Source: Sphingomonas sp. CFBP 8760
GTDB taxonomy: Bacteria > Pseudomonadota > Alphaproteobacteria > Sphingomonadales > Sphingomonadaceae
Direction of reading: 5' to 3'
Assembly (NCBI RefSeq): GCF_014841615.1
Contig: NZ_JACYUG010000023.1
Location: 1 to 33,500, forward strand
DNA length: 33,500 nucleotides
Below the pieces are notes generated by a model that made no database searches, was not told the DNA's origin, and worked only from the letters and a program-made list of their open reading frames with translations. The position numbers and the translations under genes are program-made. The stretch's first letter is position 1; each line of letters opens with the position of its first letter. Of the stretch, positions 18,546 to 26,553 are shown piece after piece.

Positions 18546-19253
18546 TCAGACGGTATGCAGGCGGACCCGCGCAGCGACCCAAGCATCGCAGAATCTCTCG
18601 ACGCGGCTACTAATCACGTCGTCCGGGTTGAGGATGAAAAAAGTTCTGCAACTGAACGCCGACGCCCTTACAGCGAGGGCGTGCTGGCCGAACTGAGTGA
18701 GCCAGTGTTCCACCTCCCTATCGTGACCTCCGTTAAAGCGGGTATTGTGATGATAGATTAAGGCGGGTCGGTCGCGGGCAAGTGCCAGTGCCTCCTGCAG
18801 TGAAATTTGCTTGGCGTGCTTGCGGTTGCCGCGTCGCTCCGGCCCATCATCGACAAGGCCGTTATCAGGGTCGGCGAAGACCAAGTCGCATGGCCGCAGC
18901 GCCTCCTCGACCTCAGCAAACCAGCGGCTCCTGTCGGCTGTTCGGGCGGAGCGGCCGGTGCCCTCAGATGGAATCGCCGTCCGGTGAAAAGTCGCGTCTA
19001 CTAGACCGGCATGCTCGATCGCGGCCACCGACCGAATCCCAGTCACCAGCCGCTGCAGCGCATCAAATAGTTCGGGATCGAGATGCCGCCAGCGTTCAGG
19101 GTTCGACAGGTAGGCCGTGTGCCGACCATCCGAGTTGTGGGCTTCGTCCGGATGGAAATACCATGCGACACCCAAGCGCCGCCCCGGGGCGAGGGCCCTC
19201 AGCAGCCCCAGCTTGACGTAGTCGCCCATGTCGCCAGCGTATCTGTCCTGCAT
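18546..19253 (-). CDS. Protein of unknown function, third gene of the PurZ-like operon
   Basis: A 235-residue protein starting MQDRYAGDMGDYVKLGLLRA. I recall similar uncharacterised proteins with this opening but know of no assigned function. By eye, three segments echo the methyltransferase RlmJ: YAGDMGDYVKLGLLRAL (compare HAGN-x-ADVLKH), DLVFADPDNGL (compare LILIDPPYE) and FFILNPDD (compare MIVINPPW). This suggests a Rossmann-type fold, but the DPPY catalytic motif is DPDN here, so methylation is not assured. ALIYHHNTRFNGGHDREVEH holds several histidines. It begins eight bases after the stop of the dUTPase-fold gene, so the three genes from 21339 leftwards form one operon. Confidence 0.65.
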   Translation of the reverse strand: MQDRYAGDMGDYVKLGLLRALAPGRRLGVAWYFHPDEAHNSDGRHTAYLSNPERWRHLDPELFDALQRLVTGIRSVAAIEHAGLVDATFHRTAIPSEGTGRSARTADRSRWFAEVEEALRPCDLVFADPDNGLVDDGPERRGNRKHAKQISLQEALALARDRPALIYHHNTRFNGGHDREVEHWLTQFGQHALAVRASAFSCRTFFILNPDDVISSRVERFCDAWVAARVRLHTV

Positions 19254-19261
19254 GGCGACGC

Positions 19262-20305
19262 CTACTTAGTTACCCTACGAACCCGTTGTTCGCGCCGTAC
19301 CCCGCCGACGCGGGTTTGACCGGAGGCCGGCAGCTGCTCGGCAACCTTCAGCCTGCGCTCAATTGCCTCTATTCTTTCGTTCGAACGCTGCCTCTCCTGC
19401 CGAAGCTCGGTCTGAGCCGCCGAGGTGAATTGCTGGGCGGAGCTGTAAAGCGACCATGAGGTCAGGACTAAGCCAGCGGCCGCAACGATCCCGCCGATTC
19501 CGATCGCCGTGATGAGCCGGCGGGTGCGGGTGTTCTGCTGCTCGGCTGCGTATAGAGTGGAGCCAAGAGAGCTAGCAGGCGGCCCGCCGCCGGTCGCGTC
19601 AGCCAGGTAATCGTCGATGGTCCTACGTCGCGCCTTGGATTTTGGAAAAGGGGGCTGAACATGGATCGGAGCGGGAACCCAGTCGGGAGTGCGCTCCTCC
19701 CTGTCGTTCGACCAACTAAGCTTCGTGAACTCGAAATAGACCAGACCCTCGCCGGCGCTGATGAAGTACTCGCGGCTAGTAAAGTTGTGGATCGGTATAG
19801 ACAGGCGGCCGCTGAAGCCTGGGTCAACCAAGGGCCCAGTCCCGACTAGAAGGCCGCGGTAGACATCGCGGATAAGTAAGTTGAAGCGCGCCCCAATGTA
19901 GGCGGGCAGCCGAAACTCAGGTGCAAGTGTCAGAAAACACACTGAGTTGGGTGCCAGTCTCACATGATCGCGGACCTGCAAATGACGGCCTTTAGCTGCA
20001 GGATCGTTCGAGAGGTAGAAGCGGACGGTCGCTCCGGTCTCATCGACGTAGCGGCAATCTCCCTCGACCCTCACTAGGTAAGTCGCGGGCTTAGTGAGCT
20101 GCTCGCGCTCGAACGGCTCGACCATGCCGCACGCCACGACGTACGAGGCGACGTGGCCGGCATGCAGGAGCGCGGATGGAACCTCGCTGTACGGGTCGTG
20201 CAGCTTTAGCGTGTCGTAGCGCTCGGCAGCCGTCATTCCAGCGACCGCAATCTCAGTCTCGAACGCCTCTACCCGTTGGTGGAACCTTTGTAGCTCAACC
20301 TCCAT
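19262..20305 (-). CDS. dUTPase/dCTP-deaminase-fold protein with a membrane anchor
   Basis: A 347-residue protein. Residues about 115-195 carry the trimeric dUTPase/Dcd-fold signature: LLVGTGPLVDPGFSGRLSIP, then IHNFTSREYFISAGEGLVYF. Asp161 matches the conserved substrate-contacting Asp. Where dCTP deaminases have a catalytic Glu (G-x-x-x-LE-F), this protein has SIPI, so deamination is unlikely. A transmembrane helix (about 264-286, LITAIGIGGIVAAAGLVLTS) and a coiled coil (about 290-322) follow, an unusual addition for this fold. The start overlaps the stop of the PurZ-like gene by one base (TGATG), so the two are translationally coupled. Possible roles are nucleotide binding, dUTP or modified-dNTP hydrolysis, or membrane-linked sensing of nucleotide pools. 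None is shown. Confidence 0.7.
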   Translation of the reverse strand: MEVELQRFHQRVEAFETEIAVAGMTAAERYDTLKLHDPYSEVPSALLHAGHVASYVVACGMVEPFEREQLTKPATYLVRVEGDCRYVDETGATVRFYLSNDPAAKGRHLQVRDHVRLAPNSVCFLTLAPEFRLPAYIGARFNLLIRDVYRGLLVGTGPLVDPGFSGRLSIPIHNFTSREYFISAGEGLVYFEFTKLSWSNDREERTPDWVPAPIHVQPPFPKSKARRRTIDDYLADATGGGPPASSLGSTLYAAEQQNTRTRRLITAIGIGGIVAAAGLVLTSWSLYSSAQQFTSAAQTELRQERQRSNERIEAIERRLKVAEQLPASGQTRVGGVRREQRVRRVTK

Positions 20306-21339
20306 CAGGCAGCCCTACTGCGCATAACGCTTGGGCGGGGGAGAACGGTCGCGGCGTCGTAGCCAAGGAGGTCCACCTCGCGGCCGATTGCGCGCTCCAC
20401 CGCTTCGATGAAGTCGCGGCTTCGGGAGGTGGGTCCGGAGACGTGGAAGCTCGGATCAATGTAGTCCATGTGGTTGAGCACGAGCCTAGTGGGGGCGTTG
20501 ACCGCGATAGCCCGGCGGACGACGCCGGGATGGAATCGGGCAATCCGCCTGATCCGCCCGGTCGCTGACGTTAGCTCGCGATAGTTCGACGGGAGTTGTG
20601 CCTCTCGCGCCAGCGTCGGCCAATCGATCTCTGCGGGAAGCGGTCCGGAGTTGCCTCCAACCCGGATCGGGAAGGCTCGAAGCACCATGACGACCTCGTC
20701 CACGTCCTGAGGCGCCAGGCCGGCCTCGGCGACGAACGCCGCTGCGACTGTGTCTCGACTAGTCGTGAAGGGGTAGTGGTCGGAATGCCAGATGGAGAGC
20801 CCGAAACCTTGAGTACCCTCGATAACAAGCCTTTCGCCGGCGTCTAATAACGAGCGCATCTGCTCGGGGATGTCCTGCCTTAGGAAACTGCGGAGTTTGC
20901 CCACGTCCTCGGCTCTGATGTGCTCCAGCGACCTGCCCAACCGCTCGATAAGGGCGGCTCCCGTACCCGATCCCGTCGAGCCGATCGCGCCAACGAGGCG
21001 CTTTTCAGCTTCGCGGTGTTCGGGGGTCACAATCGACGCGCGGGGATCAATCCACAAGCGCTCGGGCGTAAGGCGAAGTCGCTCGGCCTCGGCAGTGAGG
21101 ATGCCTACGTCGATCAAGCTGCCCGCGGGCAGGATAGCAACGGCGTCGCTGGCGACGAGGCCCGCCGGGAGTTGCCGAAGCGTCCAAGTCGCTCCACCAC
21201 GGTCGACAGCGGTATGGCCAGAGTTCGGACCACCCACACGAATGACCGCGCGAACACCCCTCTCGCGTACCAAGTGCGCTGACACCTTGCCTTTCCCCTC
21301 GGAGCCGAACTGCCCCCCAACGACGACGGAAATGGGCAC
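20305..21339 (-). CDS. PurZ-like adenylosuccinate synthetase homologue with Ser at the catalytic Asp position
   Basis: A 344-residue PurA-family protein, some 80 residues shorter than housekeeping PurA. The P-loop reads GGQFGSEGKGK, with Ser13 where PurA has the catalytic Asp13 (GDEGKGK). The catalytic His is kept in GGPNSGHT (His42). GSTGSGTGAA replaces the GTTGRGIGPA loop, the aspartate-binding loop is TSATGRIRRIARF, and the guanine-recognition TKLD of PurA is NHMD. As I recall, phage PurZ enzymes, which join aspartate to dGMP on the way to 2-aminoadenine, share the loss of this Asp and the altered donor site. The GTG at 21339 was chosen because AGGAG lies six bases upstream; a GTG at 21354 is an alternative. 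It heads the leftward operon, back to back with a restriction-modification cassette. It could also be a PurA relative with another substrate. Confidence 0.75.
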   Translation of the reverse strand: MPISVVVGGQFGSEGKGKVSAHLVRERGVRAVIRVGGPNSGHTAVDRGGATWTLRQLPAGLVASDAVAILPAGSLIDVGILTAEAERLRLTPERLWIDPRASIVTPEHREAEKRLVGAIGSTGSGTGAALIERLGRSLEHIRAEDVGKLRSFLRQDIPEQMRSLLDAGERLVIEGTQGFGLSIWHSDHYPFTTSRDTVAAAFVAEAGLAPQDVDEVVMVLRAFPIRVGGNSGPLPAEIDWPTLAREAQLPSNYRELTSATGRIRRIARFHPGVVRRAIAVNAPTRLVLNHMDYIDPSFHVSGPTSRSRDFIEAVERAIGREVDLLGYDAATVLPRPSVMRSRAA

Positions 21340-21772
21340 GATATTCTCCTGCACGAACGGTGGGTCGCAAGTTAGCGCGATAAGCCTCCACCGCGAAGGG
21401 GTTGCACTCCGAAAAGCGGGGTGAGGCTGCTACAGCCTTGTGTGCCACAATCGAGCTGCCGTTTGTACCGCTGGCGCAGGGTGTGAAGTAGAGGCCCTGT
21501 CAGGCAGCTCACCCATTAGTTAAAGTCCGTAGTAGAACAACCCCTTCTGGCAAACAGCCAACGGGCTCTCCTATTATTCGAATATGCGGCGTACGCTTAG
21601 GCAGGACTATGCGAATCAATGGCCGCAACAGCCTTCAGGTGACCACGATCGACTGTGAGACCCGGCGGTATTGGCTAGCCGAGCAGACTATAAGACGCAA
21701 TGCCGTAAGAGGGGATTTCATTCAGCACCATCTTGGTGCATTGCGGTGCTGCGCCACCGCGGAGACGAAAAA
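21340..21772. other. Divergent promoter region between the PurZ-like operon and the restriction-modification cassette
   Basis: About 430 bases without a credible gene. It must hold the promoters of both operons. GCACCA-TCT-TGGTGC (21725-21739) and GCGGTG-CTGCGC-CACCGC (21743-21760) are two palindromes three bases apart, ending 12 bases before the small ribbon-helix-helix gene, a typical place for an autoregulatory operator. The AT-rich stretch near 21565-21590 could hold promoter elements. Confidence 0.5.
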
Positions 21773-21973
21773 ATGTCCGAAAAAGTTCGTTTCTCCGTAA
21801 GCCTCGATCCGATGACTAACGCGGCAGTCGAGCATCTGGCGCGACGCCACAAGCCTGAGCTGTCGAAAAGCTACATTGTCGAGTTCGCTCTCGTCCGCTT
21901 GCTCGACGCCATGGACGCTAAACAGCTCACGCTTCCACTCGTGCTGGACGCTGGTGCCGATGCGTCTCACTAA
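21773..21973 (+). CDS. Small ribbon-helix-helix regulator
   Basis: A 66-residue protein starting MSEKVRFSVSLDPMTNAAVE, with a beta strand (VRFSVSL) and two helices (TNAAVEHLARRH, then SKSYIVEFALVRLLDAM), the ribbon-helix-helix pattern of Arc/CopG-type DNA-binding proteins. The ATG at 21773 has GGAGA upstream; longer in-frame starts add an unconvincing basic leader. Two palindromes end 12 bases before it and are likely operators. It is the first gene before the methyltransferase (59 bases to its start) and is placed to control the restriction-modification pair, as C proteins do in other systems, and perhaps the divergent PurZ-like operon as well. Confidence 0.75.
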   Translation: MSEKVRFSVSLDPMTNAAVEHLARRHKPELSKSYIVEFALVRLLDAMDAKQLTLPLVLDAGADASH

Positions 21974-22032
21974 CCGCACATCGGGTCGGCGGTCAGGGCG
22001 GGAGGTCCGTTCGCCCCGCGGGAGATGCCGCC

Positions 22033-25000
22033 ATGCATAGCCCCGGCCGTGCGCTACTCGACGAGCTCTACGAGAGGTTCGGCGAACGCTCCGATGACCT
22101 GCTCGGCGCCGCGTCGCACCCGGAGGCGCTGGTTAAGTCCGGCGGGCCTATCGAGCGCTGGACCGACCTCGGCGACTGGTTGGGCCTCGCGGAAAGGCTG
22201 GGGGCTGAGAAAGTGCTCTTCGTCCGTGGTGATCCAGTCGCGGTATTCGCGGACGCGCGAACGGCGCCAGACGAAAGTTCGCTTGGAGAACTATACCGTC
22301 GTGCCTGGTGCATGGCGGAGCCAAGAAGGCTGTTCATTGCGCTGCCAGACGAGGTGCGCATTTACGATCTGAACCTGCCGCCCAAGCGCGGTGCACCTCC
22401 CTCGGATCCCTGGCGGGTGCTCTCAACCGCCGCCGACGTACTTGAGCTCACGCGCGAGGTCGACGAGTTCGGTTCGGGCCTCGAGGGCTTGATGCATGTC
22501 GGCGACACCGCTTCTGCACCCGCTCGCGCCGACCGACGGCTCATTGGCGACCTCCGCATCCTGCGGTCCCAGCTCGAGGGCACGGGACTGACGATGGCGG
22601 AGGCCCACGCTCTCATCGGCCGATCCATCCTCGTGCGCTACCTGGAGGATCGCGGAGTGCTGACGCGCGCCTATTTCGAACACGTGGCGGGGGACAGCGC
22701 AATATGGCGGCGGATTTTGGAGGCGGAGGGTGACACACCCGTCCTCGGTCCGCCAGGCAAGCAGCGATTCTACGACCGTGTGCTCCGCGACGCCGATTTT
22801 ACAAGCGCCCTTTTCGATCGCCTCGCGAAAGACTTTAACGGCGACTTGTTTGCCCTCGGGCAGGCTCGAGGCAAGCGCTTCTCGGAATCAGCGCTGCTGC
22901 TGCTGCGGGCGTTCCTCCTCGGCGAGGTTGAGAGTGACCAGCAGCCTCTTTTCTTCTGGGCTTACGACTTCGAGGTGGTCCCTCTCGCCCTCATAAGTAG
23001 CATATACGAGCAGTTCTACCACGATGCGCTCAATCAGGACGCGGCCGACCGCGACCGCTCGAGCCACGATGCCAGACGGCCAAAGGGGGTGCCGGGTCGC
23101 CGCGGGCGCTCGGTCCGGCATGCCGGCGGGCCCGAGGAAGGCTGCGACGAACCCCAGGAGGGTACCGGTACCCACTACACGCCCGCTAACCTCGTCCACG
23201 ATGTGCTTCGACGCACGCTGACCCCGGCGCGTCTCGCGCTCGAGCCGAAAATTCTCGACCCGGCATGCGGCTCGGGTATCTTTCTCGTGGAGGCGTTCAG
23301 GCGGGTCGTGCGGTACGAGGCGCAGCGGCTGCGACGCAGACTGGTTTCAACCGAGCTCCGCGGGATCCTCCAACGGCGGGTTTTCGGGATCGAGATCAAC
23401 GCCGAGGCGGCGCGGGTGGCCGCGTTCAGTCTATATCTGGCGTTGCTGGATCAGCAGGAACCGCCCGACATCGCCTCGGGCGATCCGCTGCCCTACCTCC
23501 TCCACAGTGGCTTGCGCGACGAGGACCACTTCGGGATCCTCGTCGTCTCGGACGCTTTCGCGCCGACCGGCGAGGAGCGGCAGGTGCTGTCGGATCGGGT
23601 AAGCGCCAAGCCGAGCTACGCGGGGCGGGCTGGCGACCTCAAGCTGCTGTCCGGCTCGAACCCGCTGGACCTGCCCCTCGGCGGCTTCGACGTGGTCGTG
23701 GGCAATCCGCCTTGGCAGGAGGCCGCTGGCGAGACATCGCTCCCCCGCCTCTGGGCCGCGGCCTTCAAGCTACCGACCGGCGAGGGCTCCCTCTCCCAGC
23801 TGTTCATCCATCGGGCGATGACGCTTCTACGCGAGGGAGGGGCGTTCGGGCTCCTCGTCGGGATGAAGGTGTTCTGGAACGATCGCGACACAAGCAGGTT
23901 GTTCCGCGAGCACCTGCTGGCGCATGCGGCGCTCGGCCAAGTCGTGAACATGACTCACGTGCGCCGGGCCTTCTTCGCCAAGGCGGTCGCACCCTTCGCC
24001 TTCGTGCTGGCTGAGAAGCGACCATCCCGCCCGGAAGAGCGCGTCGTGTTCTGGAACGCTAGGCGGACCGGATCCGTCGAGCGGCTACGCACCATGTCTG
24101 CTGTCCCGCTCGAGCGGCGGGTCGTCGTCCAAGCCGAGCTGGCAAGCGCCGACTACCTTTGGAAAGTCTTCTGGTGGGGAGGGCACCACGACGCCGCCCT
24201 CGTATCTAGGTTGCGCCTAGAGCGGACGCTTGAGGAGGCGATCGGGGACTCCGACCCGCAGCCGCAATATGGTTGGCAACGCGGCGGGCGCGAGCCTTCG
24301 GGACGACTGGCCGTCCTGCCTGAGTTAAGTAACAGGAAGGTGCAGCCGTTCGGCCCCTTGCAGGACGACTGGTTCCTTCCGCCTCCGAAGGGGATCAAGC
24401 GCGATCCGGACCAGCGGATCTACGAGGGGCGTCGCCTCGTCATCACGCACGGGGTGCGGGAACCGCTCGGCCCCGTCGCGCGGCTCGAGGATCGCGCGTT
24501 CTCGTTCCGTCACAGCTTCTACTGCATCCCCTTGCGGCATGTCCCCGACGCTCACGCGAAATTGGCCCTCGGCGTCCTATGGTCCTCGCTCGGCCGCTAC
24601 CTGCTCTTCATGACCGCGGGCAGCTGGGGCGGCTGGCACGACAAAGTGACGGCCCGCGACCTGCTCGGCATCCCTGTCCGGTTTGCCCCCTCGTGGGGCA
24701 TGGGCCGCAGGGAGCACGAGAACGCGGCAACGCGCATCGAAAGGGCCGTAGACCTGCTACGGAGCCGACTGCCAGCTGCCCCGCGGAACCTCGATCTCTT
24801 TGACGAGCAAGCTGACCAATTCGGAAACGACCGCGAAAACGCCCTACGCACCCTGAACGACGCAGTCTTCGACCTGTTCGAGTTGTCGCCTGCCGAGCGC
24901 GACCTCGTCAGGGATTTCTGGGCCGAGGAGCACGACCTGTATTGGCGGGGGGCGGCGTCCACCGCGATCAAGCGCGTGCCGGTGTTCAGCGAGGTCGTGG

Positions 25001-25410
25001 GATCCGGCACCGCTCTCCTCGATGGGCCTATGCCAGACGAGCTGTGGGGCTACCTGCGCGCGTTCCTAGGCGCTTGGGAGGAACAGTTGCCCGAAGCGTT
25101 CGATCTAAGCTGGCGCATCGTCCCGTCGCCGGCTCGGGATGCGCTGGCGGCGGTCTTCGACCTCGTGGACTCAGGCGGGTCAGACGTGATCGCACCTGAC
25201 GGCGACTGGGCCTCCATCGTGGCCCGTTGCGCCGATGCCCTCTCCAATCCGGTGTCCCCGGCCTTCCACGTCAGGCGCTTCGTGCGGGCGGTGGCGGGCA
25301 ACGGCTTCATTGTCCTTAAGGATAACGCTCGCAGGCTATGGACGGCCAGTGCGGCGCGACAGGATGCGGAGGCGCTGTTTGTTCAGTTGGCCTCGCGTCG
25401 GGCTGGCTGA
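22033..25410 (+). CDS. Large N6-adenine DNA methyltransferase (Eco57I/type IIG-like)
   Basis: A 1125-residue protein. The S-adenosylmethionine motif DPACGSGIFLVEAF is at residues 409-422, and the gamma-class catalytic motif NPPW at 558-561 (VVVGNPPWQEA), so it should methylate N6 of adenine. Ahead of motif I is EGTGTHYTPANLVHDVL, the usual entry to the methylase domain, preceded by an odd charged linker rich in Arg, Asp and Gly (about residues 335-375). The C-terminal 400 residues are probably the target-recognition region, with LFMTAGSWGGWHDKVTARDL as a TaqI-like specificity stretch. The N-terminal 300 residues show no obvious PD-(D/E)XK motif, so cleavage probably belongs to the next gene, four bases downstream. 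GGGAG precedes the ATG at 22033. Confidence 0.85.
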   Translation: MHSPGRALLDELYERFGERSDDLLGAASHPEALVKSGGPIERWTDLGDWLGLAERLGAEKVLFVRGDPVAVFADARTAPDESSLGELYRRAWCMAEPRRLFIALPDEVRIYDLNLPPKRGAPPSDPWRVLSTAADVLELTREVDEFGSGLEGLMHVGDTASAPARADRRLIGDLRILRSQLEGTGLTMAEAHALIGRSILVRYLEDRGVLTRAYFEHVAGDSAIWRRILEAEGDTPVLGPPGKQRFYDRVLRDADFTSALFDRLAKDFNGDLFALGQARGKRFSESALLLLRAFLLGEVESDQQPLFFWAYDFEVVPLALISSIYEQFYHDALNQDAADRDRSSHDARRPKGVPGRRGRSVRHAGGPEEGCDEPQEGTGTHYTPANLVHDVLRRTLTPARLALEPKILDPACGSGIFLVEAFRRVVRYEAQRLRRRLVSTELRGILQRRVFGIEINAEAARVAAFSLYLALLDQQEPPDIASGDPLPYLLHSGLRDEDHFGILVVSDAFAPTGEERQVLSDRVSAKPSYAGRAGDLKLLSGSNPLDLPLGGFDVVVGNPPWQEAAGETSLPRLWAAAFKLPTGEGSLSQLFIHRAMTLLREGGAFGLLVGMKVFWNDRDTSRLFREHLLAHAALGQVVNMTHVRRAFFAKAVAPFAFVLAEKRPSRPEERVVFWNARRTGSVERLRTMSAVPLERRVVVQAELASADYLWKVFWWGGHHDAALVSRLRLERTLEEAIGDSDPQPQYGWQRGGREPSGRLAVLPELSNRKVQPFGPLQDDWFLPPPKGIKRDPDQRIYEGRRLVITHGVREPLGPVARLEDRAFSFRHSFYCIPLRHVPDAHAKLALGVLWSSLGRYLLFMTAGSWGGWHDKVTARDLLGIPVRFAPSWGMGRREHENAATRIERAVDLLRSRLPAAPRNLDLFDEQADQFGNDRENALRTLNDAVFDLFELSPAERDLVRDFWAEEHDLYWRGAASTAIKRVPVFSEVVGSGTALLDGPMPDELWGYLRAFLGAWEEQLPEAFDLSWRIVPSPARDALAAVFDLVDSGGSDVIAPDGDWASIVARCADALSNPVSPAFHVRRFVRAVAGNGFIVLKDNARRLWTASAARQDAEALFVQLASRRAG

Positions 25411-25414
25411 CCGA

Positions 25415-26143
25415 ATGGCTGCGCTGGACGCGATCGCGACCGGCCTGTGGCCAGCCTACGTGGACCGCGTGAAGGAGGTGATCCGGGCGGGCTTGGAAAG
25501 GCTGGCGGGGGACGCGGGGGATGGAAGCCTGGCAACAGAAAATGAGAACGACCTCAACCGCGAGCTGTTCTTCAGAATGAGGCGCGTAGCCACCGAGCGC
25601 CACAGAGAGCTACTCTCACTCCTGCCACGTCCCGCCCTTAGCCGAGAGCACACTTGGAACCTGGTCGCCGCCTACGAGGCGAACAGCCAGCCAAGCCCCG
25701 ACGATCCCGAGAGGACACCCCGTGAGAACAAACGTCCTGACTTCCAGTGGAGCTTTCAGGACGACCAAGCGGTCGATCTCGACCGGTCGACGCGAACCTA
25801 CGTCGTCGAATGCAAGCGGCTCGGCACGGCAAAGGGACGCTGGATTTTCAACGGTAACTACGTCGCACACGGGGTGCGTCGCTATGTTGACGGGACGCAT
25901 CTCTACGGCAAGGACGACATTGGCGGGGCGATGATCGGCTACGTCCAGTCGATGGATGTGTCGACGATCTCGATCGAGGTGGGCAAAGCCCTCGCCGGTG
26001 CCGAGCTCCCGCCGCTGTCCACACCCTCTCTTCAGCCCGGCTCGCCAGTGGTCCACGTAGCCGAGCACGAGCTAAAGCGCCTAGGCGCCGCGTCGCCGTT
26101 CACCCTGGGGCACTTCTGGGTGGACTTGCGCAAGCCGACTTGA
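25415..26143 (+). CDS. PD-(D/E)XK nuclease, probable restriction subunit
   Basis: A 242-residue protein. Asp109 in NKRPDFQWSF and Glu132-Cys133-Lys134 in YVVECKRLG fit the PD-(D/E)XK nuclease motif with a 22-residue gap. After it, FNGNYVAHGVRRYVDGTHLY and GGAMIGYVQSMD resemble small restriction-like proteins that pair with large Eco57I-type methylases. The ATG at 25415 follows the methylase stop by four bases; earlier in-frame starts would overlap the methylase by 176 bases and read as low-complexity basic sequence. With the methylase and the ribbon-helix-helix gene it makes a compact restriction-modification operon. It may cut unmodified or phage DNA; the recognition sequence cannot be predicted. 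Confidence 0.75.
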   Translation: MAALDAIATGLWPAYVDRVKEVIRAGLERLAGDAGDGSLATENENDLNRELFFRMRRVATERHRELLSLLPRPALSREHTWNLVAAYEANSQPSPDDPERTPRENKRPDFQWSFQDDQAVDLDRSTRTYVVECKRLGTAKGRWIFNGNYVAHGVRRYVDGTHLYGKDDIGGAMIGYVQSMDVSTISIEVGKALAGAELPPLSTPSLQPGSPVVHVAEHELKRLGAASPFTLGHFWVDLRKPT

Positions 26144-26553
26144 AGCCCGGCGCGTGCCGCGGCGCGTCTGGTTTCGCCAGCCGCGTCTCCGGCCGCCTCC
26201 AGCTTCGGACCCCCATAGTCACGAGCATATTCTGACGCGAACCGAGGACCAGCGCCTGCGTGAACAAATGACCGCTTCCGGACAGCGAGCATACCGGCCG
26301 GATGACCGCGCGGCTATTTCGCTCATTACAGATCATTCGAATCTCGCTCGCAGCTCCAGAAAGCCTTTTCTCCTTCATAAAAGGAAACCGACCCGTCGAA
26401 ATTTCTCTACGCGAGGCTAGACGACCTGTTGACCATCATGGCTCGCTGACGAATTGTTCTTAGCGGTGGCCACATTTATAGATGTGCCATGTACCGATCT
26501 AATTCCGACATCGTCCGGTTCCACCGGCACACTCTTTCCTCGTCAGGGCAGGT
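26144..26553. other. Gene-free stretch after the restriction gene
   Basis: About 410 bases with no credible gene. An imperfect dyad, GGCCACAT-TTATAG-ATGTGCC, lies near 26467-26488, about 65 bases before the next start, and may be a regulatory site for the unknown gene at 26554. No terminator with a T-run was seen. Confidence 0.35.

Noticed and set aside
19262..20305. Calling the second operon gene a dCTP deaminase
   Set aside because: The catalytic Glu position is occupied by Ser-Ile-Pro-Ile and a membrane segment is attached; only the fold is supported.
20305..21339. Housekeeping adenylosuccinate synthetase (purA)
   Set aside because: Too short by about 80 residues, catalytic Asp replaced by Ser, and guanine-recognition motif changed; context is an accessory operon.
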